A stretch of DNA of 64,000 nucleotides from Ruminiclostridium cellobioparum DSM 1351 = ATCC 15832 (GTDB lineage: Bacteria; Bacillota; Clostridia; Acetivibrionales; DSM-1351): NCBI RefSeq assembly GCF_000621505.1, contig NZ_JHYD01000002.1:248001-312000 (forward strand), written 5' to 3'. The translations under genes and the position numbers were made by a program. Positions 7,896 through 17,039 of the stretch are shown piece by piece. Under the pieces are notes generated by a model that saw only the letters and a list, made by a program, of their open reading frames with translations, searched no databases and was not told where the DNA came from. The first letter of the stretch is position 1. Each line of letters starts with the position of its first letter.

Positions 7896-9014
7896 ATGCA
7901 ATTTTTAATTCAGCAGCAGATGAATATTTTATCCGGTGCCGTTATATTCCTTTTTGGGATATACGCTTTAAGTGTGCTGGATAAAAAGGCTCTGATAAAC
8001 AAGATATATATTGCCTCCCTTTTCTTAAATTTATTTCTCATCACCCTGGAAATAGTGCTGAATGTGTTGACCGAAGCCTCTGTAGGGCTGTTCTGGGTAG
8101 GCTTTTTATCATGTCTTTTATGTATTTTGTCCCCGCTTTTATCCTATTTATTCCTGAAGTTTATATGTGCTTATTTTCTTTCCCCCATCAAGTTGAAAAA
8201 AGCGGTGAGATATGCTTTTTACATAATGCTTGTTTTTAATACCGTCACGTCAATCATATCCTCAAGAACAAGAACCTTTGAAGCTGCAAGTTTCTCCAGG
8301 TACATAATTCCTTTTGTCATTTCCATTATCTTTCTTGTATACAGCGTGTATGTGATCGTCATGAGCAAAAAAATGCTTCTCAAATTTGAATATGCCTATA
8401 TCCTGGCCATAAGTCTTATGACCAATGCGGGCGTGCTTGTACAGCTGTTTTTAGGGAAGACGGCATTTATCTGGTGCAGCAGCAGCTTCACAATAATCAT
8501 GATGTTCATTATAATCCAGCAAAGAGAGCTTTACAGAGATTCTCTTACAGGTGTGAGAAACAGGGTGGTTCTTAAAAAGTGCCTGGATTCATATGGCAGA
8601 AGACCGGATGAACAATTATCCATTATTTTGATCGACCTGGACTATTTCAAGAATATAAACGATTCCTACGGGCACATGGAGGGGGATCACGCTTTGAGGA
8701 CCTTTGCCAGGCTGCTTCAAAAGGTGTACTCCGACAATGGAATTGTTATCCGCATGGGAGGAGATGAGTTCCTTATTTTAATTTACGATCTTTCGCCGGC
8801 AAAGGTAAGCGAGCTGATTGCTAAAATGGCAAAAATGGTTGAAAAATATAACATCCGCTGCGGAAAACCATATATGCTGAAGTACAGCAGCGCACACGGC
8901 ACATATAAAAATGATATGAGTATGGAACAGTTTATACATGAAATAGACTTGAAAATGTATGATCACAAAAATAGCCGGAAAAGGAAGGTATGGGGGACTG
9001 AACACGAGTTCTAG
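7896..9014 (+). CDS. Membrane-bound GGDEF diguanylate cyclase
   Basis: A 372-residue protein with about six or seven membrane segments over residues 10-207 and a cytoplasmic GGDEF domain from about 213 to 365. The domain opens with DSLTGVRNR (215-223), has IDLDYFKNINDSYGH, and carries an intact GGDEF signature (288-292), so it should make cyclic di-GMP from two GTP. No RxxD inhibitory site is evident five residues before the signature. The membrane part is an unassigned sensor. A TAAGGAG site precedes the ATG. The gene runs divergently from ldh and is followed 110 bases later by a bacteriohemerythrin, a pairing that would fit oxygen or iron sensing but is not proven. Confidence 0.88.
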   Translation: MQFLIQQQMNILSGAVIFLFGIYALSVLDKKALINKIYIASLFLNLFLITLEIVLNVLTEASVGLFWVGFLSCLLCILSPLLSYLFLKFICAYFLSPIKLKKAVRYAFYIMLVFNTVTSIISSRTRTFEAASFSRYIIPFVISIIFLVYSVYVIVMSKKMLLKFEYAYILAISLMTNAGVLVQLFLGKTAFIWCSSSFTIIMMFIIIQQRELYRDSLTGVRNRVVLKKCLDSYGRRPDEQLSIILIDLDYFKNINDSYGHMEGDHALRTFARLLQKVYSDNGIVIRMGGDEFLILIYDLSPAKVSELIAKMAKMVEKYNIRCGKPYMLKYSSAHGTYKNDMSMEQFIHEIDLKMYDHKNSRKRKVWGTEHEF

Positions 9015-9124
9015 ATATATTGGCGTGTCGTAATTTGGATGTTGATTTAAGGATTATATATAAGTATAATTTGGCATATATACGTTTAGAGGCTGGAGTA
9101 CATTTAGAGATTGGAGGTCTATAC

Positions 9125-9517
9125 ATGATTACATGGAAAGATGATTATTTGCTTGGGATTGAGGAAATCGACAAACAGCATCAACAGTTATTCAAGATAG
9201 CTACAGACATTCACGAGCTCATCAGAAACGAGCTCATTATTGACAAGTATGACCGTATACTAAAGCTCCTGGCTGAATTAAAGGAGTATACCATTTTTCA
9301 CTTTACTTCTGAAGAGGAGTATATGATGAGTATAGGGTATAAAAAATTGTTCAGTCACAAAGTTGAACATAATGATTTTATCGAGAAGATAAATAATGTT
9401 GACCTTGAAAAGATCGACATGGATCACGAACAATACCTGCTGGAAATCCTTGACTTTGTTTTAAACTGGATAGCAGAACATATTCTGAAGACTGATAAGG
9501 CATATACTGCAAAATGA
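9125..9517 (+). CDS. Bacteriohemerythrin
   Basis: A 130-residue four-helix diiron protein that binds O2. Ligand pattern is complete: H19 in IDKQHQQLF, H59 and E63 in FHFTSEEEYM, H78 and H82 in HKVEHNDF, and the C-terminal H...D in EHILKTDKAY. The start is placed at 9125 (MITWKDDYLLGI) because the family begins this way and TTGGAGG lies nine bases before it; the frame is open further upstream but without a family match. In anaerobes these proteins scavenge or sense oxygen, or carry it to oxygen-reducing enzymes. The gene follows the diguanylate cyclase on the same strand. Confidence 0.92.
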   Translation: MITWKDDYLLGIEEIDKQHQQLFKIATDIHELIRNELIIDKYDRILKLLAELKEYTIFHFTSEEEYMMSIGYKKLFSHKVEHNDFIEKINNVDLEKIDMDHEQYLLEILDFVLNWIAEHILKTDKAYTAK

Positions 9518-9543
9518 TGTCTCCAATACTGTTTGAGTTATTT

Positions 9544-9588
9544 GAGCATATATTTAACCCTTGTGGTTAAGGTATATGTTCTTTTTTT
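9544..9588 (+). terminator. Rho-independent terminator after bacteriohemerythrin
   Basis: A long stem (GAGCATATA-TTTAACC with GGTTAA-GGTATATGTTC) and a CTTGT loop are followed by seven T residues at 9582-9588. Confidence 0.8.
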
Positions 9589-9633
9589 ATGTACGGCTGA
9601 TATGAAAATCAGAGATACTGGAGTCCGGTTTGT

Positions 9634-9828
9634 TCACTCAGGCTGTTTTAAAATCATTTTCCTGTAAATGCCGGGGCTTACGCCGTATTTCTCCTTAAAG
9701 AGCCGGCTAAAGTAATACTGGCTGGAAAAGCCTGATATTTCCGAGATTTCATTATATGTCCCCGATCCGAAAGTTATCTTTTTTTCGCCGAAATAAGTGA
9801 TCAATTCTCCGGATATTACGTAGTTCAA
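9634..9828 (-). pseudogene. Remnant of an AraC-family regulator (C-terminal helix-turn-helix)
   Basis: About 64 codons remain. The part reading EISEISGFSSQYYFSRLFKE followed by KYGVSPGIYR is the second helix-turn-helix of AraC/XylS regulators, which always sits at the C-terminus of a much longer protein. No N-terminal sensor or first helix-turn-helix is found upstream, where the sequence passes into the end of the DeoR-type gene. The only start available is a TTG without a ribosome site. I read it as a broken gene, perhaps a former regulator of the sugar genes nearby. A small GC-rich hairpin at 9847-9865 lies between the remnant and the DeoR gene. Confidence 0.65.
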
Positions 9829-9924
9829 CTCTAGGTATGGCTGTGAGCAGGGCAGAAGGCCCTGCTGCCGGTGTCCTCGAAACCTATTTCTATGATTTCG
9901 ACAATAGCGTCATCAACAGCAATA

Positions 9925-10680
9925 CTAATACAACACCTCACAGCCATTTTCAAGAATACTGTTAAGTATTTTTGAGGATGGCTGTTTGTCGGTTATAACG
10001 GTGGTAATACTCCTGAAGGAACTCAATTTGTAAAAGTGCGGCTGATCGAATTTACTGCTGTCACACAGAAGTATAGTCGCTTTGGAGTTGTTTATCATAT
10101 GCTGTTTTACAAGGGCTTGCATCTGATTTGCCTCATATGCTCCGTTTTCGTTTATGCCCCTGCAGGATATGATGGACAGATCTGCGTGAAAGTTATCTAT
10201 AAAGCTGCCTGACAGTTCGCCGATAACAGAGGTGGAGCCCTGCTTCAGCTGGCCTCCTGCTATAAAAGTGGTCACTGAATCCATCTGTGCCAGCTCCAGG
10301 GCGGTTTTTACACCGTTGGTCACCACGGTGAGGTTGGTGTAGTTTTGAAGCAGGGGGCATATATTGCTGACGGTACTGCTGGAATCCAGAAATATTGCAT
10401 AGCCGTCTGATATGAAATCCAGGGCCAGATTGCAGATATAGCTTTTTTCCTTTTTATTCTCCATTTCTCTGAATATGGAGGAGTATTCAATATTGATGCC
10501 CTGGATGAAAGTAACCCCGCCGTGACTCCTTTTGGCTATACCTGATTTTTCAAGCTCAAGGATATCCCTTCTGATGGTGGAAGTACTTGCGTACAGCTGC
10601 TGGCAAAGGTATGCGGCGGATACATGTTTTTTTGCCTTCAATATTTCAATTATTTTATCCAATCTCTCTTTTGAATACAT
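9925..10680 (-). CDS. DeoR/GlpR-family transcriptional repressor
   Basis: A 251-residue regulator with the DeoR N-terminal helix-turn-helix (about 1-57: RLDKIIEILKAKKHVSAAYL, then STIRRDILELEKSG and the typical HGGV) and the C-terminal sugar-phosphate-binding domain (FLDSSSTVSNICPLL, TNGVKTALELA, with the D-S-S/T-S motif that grips phosphate). Such proteins repress sugar operons until a phosphorylated intermediate binds. It is divergent from fucA with 167 bp between, so it most likely represses the fucose operon and responds to L-fuculose-1-phosphate or a similar ester. A GGAGGC site precedes the ATG at 10680. Confidence 0.88.
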   Translation of the reverse strand: MYSKERLDKIIEILKAKKHVSAAYLCQQLYASTSTIRRDILELEKSGIAKRSHGGVTFIQGINIEYSSIFREMENKKEKSYICNLALDFISDGYAIFLDSSSTVSNICPLLQNYTNLTVVTNGVKTALELAQMDSVTTFIAGGQLKQGSTSVIGELSGSFIDNFHADLSIISCRGINENGAYEANQMQALVKQHMINNSKATILLCDSSKFDQPHFYKLSSFRSITTVITDKQPSSKILNSILENGCEVLY

Positions 10681-10847
10681 GAAAGCCTCCTGAATTGATT
10701 TAAATTTGAACGATTATGAATTAAAATGAAATAATTTACATGTTATTAATTAAATGATACCAAAAAAATGTTCAAATATAAACAAAATATAAAAAAGGAA
10801 ATATAATTGTCTTATGCAAAACAATTATAATATTATAGGAGGATAAG
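10681..10847. promoter_or_regulatory. Divergent control region between the DeoR regulator and fucA
   Basis: An AT-rich 167-bp spacer. It holds inverted hexamers TTGAAC (10706-10711) and GTTCAA (10770-10775), and an 8-bp inverted repeat ATAATTGT/ACAATTAT (10803-10810, 10821-10828) just before the fucA ribosome site. These are reasonable operator candidates; no clear -35/-10 pair could be fixed. Confidence 0.45.
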
Positions 10848-11528
10848 GTGAGCGAACAAAATATAAGGGCACAGATTTGCGATATTTGTTATAAGATGTG
10901 GCAGCAGGGCTGGGTAGCTGCCAATGACGGAAATGTCTCCGTGAAATTGGATGAAGACACTTTCCTGGCAACGCCCACAGGTATAAGCAAGAGCTTTATG
11001 GAACCCGGCAAGCTTGTTAAAATAAACGGAAAAGGTGAGGTTTTAGAGGCGTTGGAGGGCTACAGACCCTCCAGTGAGATCAAGATGCACTTGAGATGCT
11101 ATCAGGAGAGAGCTGACGTGGGAGCTGTGGTTCACGCACATCCGCCCACGGCAACGGGTTTTGCTCTTGCACATAAGCCCCTGGATACATACTCTCTCAT
11201 AGAATGTGTAATCGCAATCGGTGCTGTTCCCATAGCGCCCTATGGAACACCGTCCACAGACGAGGTACCTGAATCCATAGCACCTTTACTGCCAAAGCAC
11301 GACGTTATTCTGCTTGAAAACCATGGAGCTCTGACTGTGGGTTCTGATCCCACCACGGCCTATTACAGAATGGAAACACTTGAGTTATGGGCAAAAACGA
11401 GTTTTGTGGCACAGATGCTTGGGGGTGAAAAGGAGATTTCACGGGGAAATATAGACAGGCTCATAAACATGAGAAGTTCGTACAGGGTCACAGGACGGCA
11501 TCCGGGTTATGTTAAATTCAACAGGTAG
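10848..11528 (+). CDS. fucA: L-fuculose-1-phosphate aldolase (class II)
   Basis: A 226-residue zinc aldolase that cleaves L-fuculose-1-phosphate into dihydroxyacetone phosphate and L-lactaldehyde. The zinc site is complete: E77 in PSSEIKMH, H96 and H98 in VVHAHPP, and H159 in LLENHGA, each four residues on from the E. coli FucA positions. The start is GTG at 10848, with TAGGAGGATAAG before it. It is first in a run fucA - kinase - fucI - fucU (11, 63 and 50 bases apart). Class II family members can also act on ribulose or rhamnulose phosphates, but fucI and fucU next door favour fucose. Confidence 0.9.
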   Translation: MSEQNIRAQICDICYKMWQQGWVAANDGNVSVKLDEDTFLATPTGISKSFMEPGKLVKINGKGEVLEALEGYRPSSEIKMHLRCYQERADVGAVVHAHPPTATGFALAHKPLDTYSLIECVIAIGAVPIAPYGTPSTDEVPESIAPLLPKHDVILLENHGALTVGSDPTTAYYRMETLELWAKTSFVAQMLGGEKEISRGNIDRLINMRSSYRVTGRHPGYVKFNR

Positions 11529-11539
11529 GAGGTCAATAT

Positions 11540-12997
11540 ATGTCAAAAGGAGTACTGGCGTTCGACTTTGGTGCTTCCAGCGGGAGAGCCGTAAAAGGGA
11601 GCTACCACGACGGCAGAATTACATTGGAAGAGGTGCACAGGTTTAAAAATGAGCCGGTAAATGAAGACGGGTTTTTATGCTGGGATATTGACCTGCTGCT
11701 GGGGGAAATAAAAAAGGCGCTGACCATTTGCAGGGATTACGAAAGTATCGGGATAGACACCTGGGGAGTGGACTACGGACTTATTGATAAAAATGATACG
11801 CTCGTCAGGAAACCTGTTAATTACAGAGATCCAAGGACAAAGGGGATCATTGGGCGGGTATCGGAGCATATTAGCTGTGATAAGCTGTACAATTTAACCG
11901 GGAATCAGATAATGGAGATAAATACCATATTCCAGGTTTATTCCGAGGTTTTAAACAATCCGGAATTATTTAAAAAGGCTGATAAGCTGCTAATGATGCC
12001 CGATCTGCTGAATTTTCTCCTGACCGGCAAAAAAGCCGCCGAGATCACTATAGCATCAACCACCGGACTTCTTGACCCTTATGGCAAACAGTGGAACAGG
12101 TATATCTTAAACAGTCTGGGCTTGAAGGAAACTGTTTTTCCCGAGCTGATAAGTTCCGGAACCGAAATCGGCCTGTTAAAAGAAGATATGGCGAAGGAAT
12201 TGAATATTGAACGCAAATCGGTGATAGCAGTCTGCGGGCATGATACCGCATGTGCAGTGGCCGCGGTTCCGGCCGAACAGGACTTTTTATTCATGTCCTG
12301 CGGAACCTGGGCTCTGTTTGGTACAGAGCTGGAAGAACCGGTAATAACCAGGGAAACCATGGAGTATAATCTGACCAATGAAATAGGAGTGAACGGTACA
12401 ACGAGGTTTTTAAAGAACCTTACAGGCACATGGCTGCTTCAGGAAACCAGAAGTCAGTTTGAAAAGGAAGGAAAGAACTATTCCTACGATGACATGGAAA
12501 GGATGGCAAGGGCGGCAGAACCCTTTAAATGCTTCATAGACACTGATGAGGACATCTTTATGTCACCGGGGAACATTCCTCTCAGAATAAAGGAATTCAC
12601 TTATAAAACCGGGCAGATAGTTCCTGAAACCGACGGAGAAATAATCAGGTGCATTTATGAAAGCCTTGCCATGAAATACAGGCATACCTATGACCAGCTG
12701 CTTGTCTGCCTGAAAAAGGGATACAAAAAGCTTCATATTGTGGGAGGAGGCTCCAGAGACGGTTTCCTCTGCCAGCTGACCGCCGAAGCCACGGGCCTTG
12801 AAGTGGTTGCAGGCCCTGTGGAAGCCACCGCTATTGGAAATATAGCAGTTCAGCTTATAGCAAGAGGTGAAATCAGCGGAATTAAGGAAGGAAGAAAAGT
12901 AATTAGATCATCTTTTGAAACTACTGAATATAAACCCAAACAGCATAATGTCTGGAATAACTATTATTCCGCGTACCTGGTAGTCTGCAACATCTAA
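11540..12997 (+). CDS. FGGY carbohydrate kinase, RhaB type, probable L-fuculokinase
   Basis: A 485-residue FGGY kinase. It has the N-terminal phosphate-binding DFGASSGR (9-16), the CWDIDLLL and DTWGVDYGL segments of the rhamnulokinase branch, GHDTACAV in the middle, and the C-terminal GGGSRDGFLCQLTA adenosine motif. By sequence it belongs with RhaB-type enzymes rather than E. coli FucK; by position, between fucA and fucI, it should phosphorylate L-fuculose to L-fuculose-1-phosphate. RhaB-type kinases are known to serve in fucose operons of Bacteroides and clostridia. AGGAGG lies eight bases before the ATG. Confidence 0.85.
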   Translation: MSKGVLAFDFGASSGRAVKGSYHDGRITLEEVHRFKNEPVNEDGFLCWDIDLLLGEIKKALTICRDYESIGIDTWGVDYGLIDKNDTLVRKPVNYRDPRTKGIIGRVSEHISCDKLYNLTGNQIMEINTIFQVYSEVLNNPELFKKADKLLMMPDLLNFLLTGKKAAEITIASTTGLLDPYGKQWNRYILNSLGLKETVFPELISSGTEIGLLKEDMAKELNIERKSVIAVCGHDTACAVAAVPAEQDFLFMSCGTWALFGTELEEPVITRETMEYNLTNEIGVNGTTRFLKNLTGTWLLQETRSQFEKEGKNYSYDDMERMARAAEPFKCFIDTDEDIFMSPGNIPLRIKEFTYKTGQIVPETDGEIIRCIYESLAMKYRHTYDQLLVCLKKGYKKLHIVGGGSRDGFLCQLTAEATGLEVVAGPVEATAIGNIAVQLIARGEISGIKEGRKVIRSSFETTEYKPKQHNVWNNYYSAYLVVCNI

Positions 12998-13060
12998 ATT
13001 CACATATTACCGGCGGTTAATTCCCCGGGACTATAATAATCAAACTCAGGAGGAGAAGAT

Positions 13061-14824
13061 ATGAACTATCCCAAAATTGGTATAAGACCAACAATAGACG
13101 GTCGTTGGGGAGGTGTCAGAGAAAGTCTTGAAAAGCAGACTATGAATATGGCTTATTCTGCTGCCAGGCTTCTGGAAGAAAATCTGGTTTATCCGGACGG
13201 CACTCCGGTAAAGTGCATAATATCCGACAGCACTATCGGCGGAGGGCTGGAAGCGGCAAAGTGTGCCGAAAAGTTTTCAAAGGAAGGGGTTTGTGCGACT
13301 CTCACAGTCACTCCCTGCTGGTGCTACGGCAGTGAGACCATGGATATGGACCCTCTGACCGTCAAGGCGGTTTGGGGTTTTAATGGAACCGAAAGGCCGG
13401 GTGCGGTATATCTGGCCGCAGTAATGGCCGCACATGCACAAAAAGGACTTCCTGCTTTCTCCATATACGGAAAGGACGTTCAGGATCTGGAGGATACTGA
13501 GATCCCTGAGGACGTTCAGGAAAAGATACTCAGGTTCGGCAGATGTGCCATAGCAGTGGGGCTCATGAAGAACAGGGCATATGTCAATCTGGGTTCGGTG
13601 TCAATGGGTATTATGGGTTCCTTCTGCGATCCCGCTTTTCTGCAAAAGTACTTTGGTATCAGGGCCGAATGGGTGGATCTGACTGAAATTCTCAGAAGGA
13701 TTGACAAAGGAATCTATGACCATAAGGAATATGATAAGGCACTGGCCTGGATCAGGGAAAATTGCAAAGAGGGTTATGACCCCAATCCGGAAGATGTGAG
13801 ACATTCCAAAGAGGAAAAAGCCAAGGAATGGGAATTTATAGCCAAAATGACCCTTATAGTTAAGGATATATTCTATGGGAATCCCGTGCTGGACGAAATG
13901 GGCTTCCATGAGGAGGCAATGGGCAGGAATGCCATTCTGGGAGGCTTCCAGGGGCAGAGAATGTGGACCGATTGGCTGCCTAACGGAGATTTTACTGAAG
14001 CAATACTTAACTCCAGCTTTGACTGGAACGGCAAGAAGGAGCCTACTATCCTTGCGACTGAAAATGATACTCTAAACGGTATGGCAATGCTGTTTGGAAA
14101 ACTGCTCACCGGAACGGCAAGCGTATTTGCAGATGTAAGGACCTACTGGAGTCCCGAAGCGGTGGAAAGAGTTACCGGCAGGAAGCCTGAAGGCCTTGCA
14201 CAAAACGGATTTATTCATCTGATAAATTCAGGAGCGGCTGCATTGGATGGAGCCGGACTTGCCAGGGATGAGGCAGGTAAGGCGCTGATCAAACAGTGGT
14301 GGAAAATTACCGACGAGGATATCAAAAACCTTACCGCAGCCACAGACTGGTGTCCTGCAAATCTGGGATATTTCAGAGGTGGCGGATTCTCATCCCACTT
14401 TAAAACACAGAATGAGATGCCTGTAACTCTTATAAGAATAAACCTCGTGCAGGGAGTGGGCCCCGTGCTGCAGATCGCAGAGGGCCATACAGTCACTCTG
14501 GACGATGAAACCCATAGAATCCTGGACGAAAGAACCGACAGAACCTGGCCGACAACATGGTTTGTACCAAGACTGGGTACAAAGGGTTTCGAGGATGTTT
14601 ACTCTGTAATGGCCAATTGGGGAGCAAATCACGGGGCCTTCAGCTATGGACATATAGGAAAGGACCTTATAACACTTGCAAGTATGCTCAGGATACCCGT
14701 ATCACTGCACAATGTGGATGACAGGGATATTTACAGGCCCCACAGCTTTGCAGCCTTTGGCACAAAGGACCTGGAGGGCGCCGACTACAGGGCTTGCCAG
14801 GCTTATGGCCCATTGTACAAATAA
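13061..14824 (+). CDS. fucI: L-fucose isomerase
   Basis: A 587-residue manganese-dependent ketol isomerase converting L-fucose to L-fuculose. Length and sequence match the FucI family from the first residues ([20 protein letters not shown]). The active-site residues are E334 in [11 protein letters not shown]358 in VFADVRTYW and H524 in [10 protein letters not shown], matching E337, D361 and H528 of the E. coli enzyme. A CAGGAGGAGAAG site precedes the ATG. As D-arabinose is also a substrate for FucI enzymes, that sugar could be used too. Confidence 0.95.
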   Translation: MNYPKIGIRPTIDGRWGGVRESLEKQTMNMAYSAARLLEENLVYPDGTPVKCIISDSTIGGGLEAAKCAEKFSKEGVCATLTVTPCWCYGSETMDMDPLTVKAVWGFNGTERPGAVYLAAVMAAHAQKGLPAFSIYGKDVQDLEDTEIPEDVQEKILRFGRCAIAVGLMKNRAYVNLGSVSMGIMGSFCDPAFLQKYFGIRAEWVDLTEILRRIDKGIYDHKEYDKALAWIRENCKEGYDPNPEDVRHSKEEKAKEWEFIAKMTLIVKDIFYGNPVLDEMGFHEEAMGRNAILGGFQGQRMWTDWLPNGDFTEAILNSSFDWNGKKEPTILATENDTLNGMAMLFGKLLTGTASVFADVRTYWSPEAVERVTGRKPEGLAQNGFIHLINSGAAALDGAGLARDEAGKALIKQWWKITDEDIKNLTAATDWCPANLGYFRGGGFSSHFKTQNEMPVTLIRINLVQGVGPVLQIAEGHTVTLDDETHRILDERTDRTWPTTWFVPRLGTKGFEDVYSVMANWGANHGAFSYGHIGKDLITLASMLRIPVSLHNVDDRDIYRPHSFAAFGTKDLEGADYRACQAYGPLYK

Positions 14825-14874
14825 TTGGAGGTTTATATAATAATTATAAGTTTGTACGATAAGCGGAGGTTTAT

Positions 14875-15306
14875 ATGCTGAAAGGAATCCCTGATGTTTT
14901 ATCACCTGAATTGCTGAAAATATTAATGGAAATGGGCCATGGTGATGAATTGGTAATATCCGACGGAAACTTTCCGGCAAGCAGCTGTGCACAAAGGCTG
15001 GTAAGGCTGGATGGGCACGGGGTGCCGGAGGTGCTTGAGGCCATATTGAAGTTTTTTCCGCTGGACCCTTATTCGGAAGCCCAGGCGGCGCTGATGCAGG
15101 TTGTTCCCGGAGATACCGCTGAAACTCCCATCTGGGAGGTCTACAAGTCTCTTATAAATAAATACGAGCCGGTGAATAACAGGGTTGAAAATATAGAACG
15201 TTTTGCGTTTTACGAGAGGGCCAGAAAGGCATATGCAGTTGTAGCAACAAGTGAAGCTGCACTCTATGCCAACATTATCCTAAAAAAAGGTGTGGTAGCC
15301 GGGTAA
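14875..15306 (+). CDS. fucU: L-fucose mutarotase (RbsD/FucU family)
   Basis: A 143-residue protein of the RbsD/FucU fold that interconverts alpha and beta anomers of L-fucose so that FucI is supplied with the right form. It begins with MLKGIPDVLSPELLKILMEM and has the GHGDELVISDGNFPA segment, with the catalytic histidine in M-G-H-G-D, both hallmarks of the family. It is the last gene of the fucose run and is followed by a terminator. AGCGGAGG precedes the ATG. Confidence 0.93.
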   Translation: MLKGIPDVLSPELLKILMEMGHGDELVISDGNFPASSCAQRLVRLDGHGVPEVLEAILKFFPLDPYSEAQAALMQVVPGDTAETPIWEVYKSLINKYEPVNNRVENIERFAFYERARKAYAVVATSEAALYANIILKKGVVAG

Positions 15307-15395
15307 GAAGTAATATTGCCCTACAGAAAGCTATTCTGGACAGAAAGGCCTACAGTAATATTTTCAAAGCTTTATAAATATGTTATGTTAATATG

Positions 15396-15435
15396 GCAGA
15401 GCATGTGTCAAACACGTGCTTTGCTATATTTTTTT
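15396..15435 (+). terminator. Terminator closing the fucose operon
   Basis: A 12-bp stem (GCAGAGCATGTG with CACGTGCTTTGC, some G-U pairs) around TCAAA is followed by TATATTTTTTT. It separates fucU from the MFS gene at 15523. Confidence 0.75.
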
Positions 15436-15522
15436 AGAAGCAGCTTTGTTCCTTAAAATATTTGAGGCTGAATTTGTACTTATTCCTTAAAGTTGCAAGG
15501 GTGTATTAGTCGGGGGAATTCA

Positions 15523-16848
15523 ATGAAACTGTCAGAAAAAATCGGTAGGCTCTATTTTAATAGAGAGGACCTTAGCGAAATAGAAATGGCCCGCTCGAGA
15601 AATTTATCCATTTATGAGGGCTGTACGGCCAGAAGTATACTGACTCTGACCAGCGGCTCTTTTCTGGTGGGCTTTGCCGGCTATCTGGGGGCAAGCGACC
15701 AGATAGCCGGTATTGTTTCGGCAATTCCCGTGTTTGCGGGAATCATTACGGTTTTCTCGCCGCTGATGTTTGAGAGAATGGCAAACAGGAAATTTATCAC
15801 GGTTTTATTTTGTCTTTTGGGAAGGCTTATGCTGGGAACCATGATTGTTATCCCGTTTATTGATATCCCAAATTCCCATCAAATTGCATTGCTGATAGGA
15901 ATGTTCCTGACTGCAAACCTGTTTCTGGCGGCCATGATGCCCTCAGCCGCGACCTGGCTTTTAAAGATCACTCCGGAGAGCATAAGGGGGGTATACTACG
16001 GGCGCCGTGAAGCAATTGTACTGGGGGCTGTGACAATAGTCACACTCGTAATGGGCCAGGTGCTTGACAAATTTGACAGAGCCGGATATCAGCTCAGAGG
16101 ATTTATTATATTGTATATATTTGTAATAATTATAACATTGGTCAACTTTATTATTTTTTCAGGTATGAAGGAGCCGCCCAACGAAATATTGAAAACAGAC
16201 ATATCGGTGATTAACATATTCAGAATACCTTTAAAAAACAAAAAGTATATGACCATATCCATATTGATGGCTGTTTGGAATTTTGGCTATCAGCTTGCAT
16301 TCCCGTTTACCTCTGTCTACATGGTTTCAACTCTTAAGCTGGGGTACGGATTAATAACCGTAATGGCCGTGCTGGCGTCGCTGACAAGTGTTGTTTCGGT
16401 TTATTTCTGGGGAAGGCTTGCCGACAGGAAATCCTGGCTCTACCTGATGAATTTAATGATTCTCATACAAATAACAAGCTTTTTAATATGGTTTTTCATT
16501 AACAAGAGCACGGCAGCCATACTTCTTCCCATGGCACACATTCTGGGAGGGGCAGCTATCGGCGGCATCAACATATCCTTGAATAACCTGCAGTATACCT
16601 TTTCACCTCCTGATAACAAGACGGTCTTTCTGGGCTTTTCGTCGGCTGTCAATGGAGTTATAGGCTTTACAGGCACTCTTGCAGGTTCATATTTTCTGAC
16701 CCTTTCGGAAAAGCTTGAGTTTAAGGTATGGAATTTATCGGTGGGGAGTATGCAGATGATATTCCTTATAGCCGGAATTACCTTGTTTTCGGGTGTTATG
16801 TTTGTACATAATATTATGAAATCGGAGGCATTCAAGGTAACACTATAA
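15523..16848 (+). CDS. MFS transporter (12 membrane segments), substrate unknown
   Basis: A 441-residue major facilitator. Around twelve hydrophobic segments are visible in two groups of six; RGVYYGRREAI lies in the middle of the first half and GRLADRKSW is the signature-like loop between segments 8 and 9. It does not show FucP signatures, so although it stands behind the fucose genes I cannot call it a fucose permease. A terminator lies between it and fucU, but the gap of 216 bases could hold its own promoter. Start set at 15523 after CGGGGGAATTCA; an upstream in-frame ATG at 15493 lacks a ribosome site. Confidence 0.8.
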   Translation: MKLSEKIGRLYFNREDLSEIEMARSRNLSIYEGCTARSILTLTSGSFLVGFAGYLGASDQIAGIVSAIPVFAGIITVFSPLMFERMANRKFITVLFCLLGRLMLGTMIVIPFIDIPNSHQIALLIGMFLTANLFLAAMMPSAATWLLKITPESIRGVYYGRREAIVLGAVTIVTLVMGQVLDKFDRAGYQLRGFIILYIFVIIITLVNFIIFSGMKEPPNEILKTDISVINIFRIPLKNKKYMTISILMAVWNFGYQLAFPFTSVYMVSTLKLGYGLITVMAVLASLTSVVSVYFWGRLADRKSWLYLMNLMILIQITSFLIWFFINKSTAAILLPMAHILGGAAIGGINISLNNLQYTFSPPDNKTVFLGFSSAVNGVIGFTGTLAGSYFLTLSEKLEFKVWNLSVGSMQMIFLIAGITLFSGVMFVHNIMKSEAFKVTL

Positions 16849-16922
16849 CACTATGAGTTAAATTTTTAAAATTCAGTAAAATATATTATTATATCTTTGC
16901 ATGTGTTCGTTTCTTTTGCCGA

Positions 16923-16951
16923 TTGCCATATAAAGGATTATGTGCTATTCT
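16923..16951 (+). promoter_or_regulatory. Sigma-A type promoter before the DHA2 transporter
   Basis: TTGCCA (16923-16928), 17-nt spacer, TATTCT (16946-16951), about 90 bases before the ATG at 17040. Confidence 0.5.
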
Positions 16952-17039
16952 ATTATGAATTTATTGTGAATGCAGGTTTACAGATGTATTTTTGACAAAT
17001 AATTAAAAATATAAACAGGATGGAGAGACCGGGAACATT

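Noticed and set aside
9829-9924. Coding remnant between the AraC scrap and the DeoR gene
   Set aside because: A 29-codon stretch reads like protein in one frame but has no start, no ribosome site and no family match; only a 19-base GC-rich hairpin (9847-9865) is clear.
15523-16848. MFS gene as L-fucose permease
   Set aside because: Position is suggestive, but FucP signature residues are not seen and a terminator separates it from fucU.
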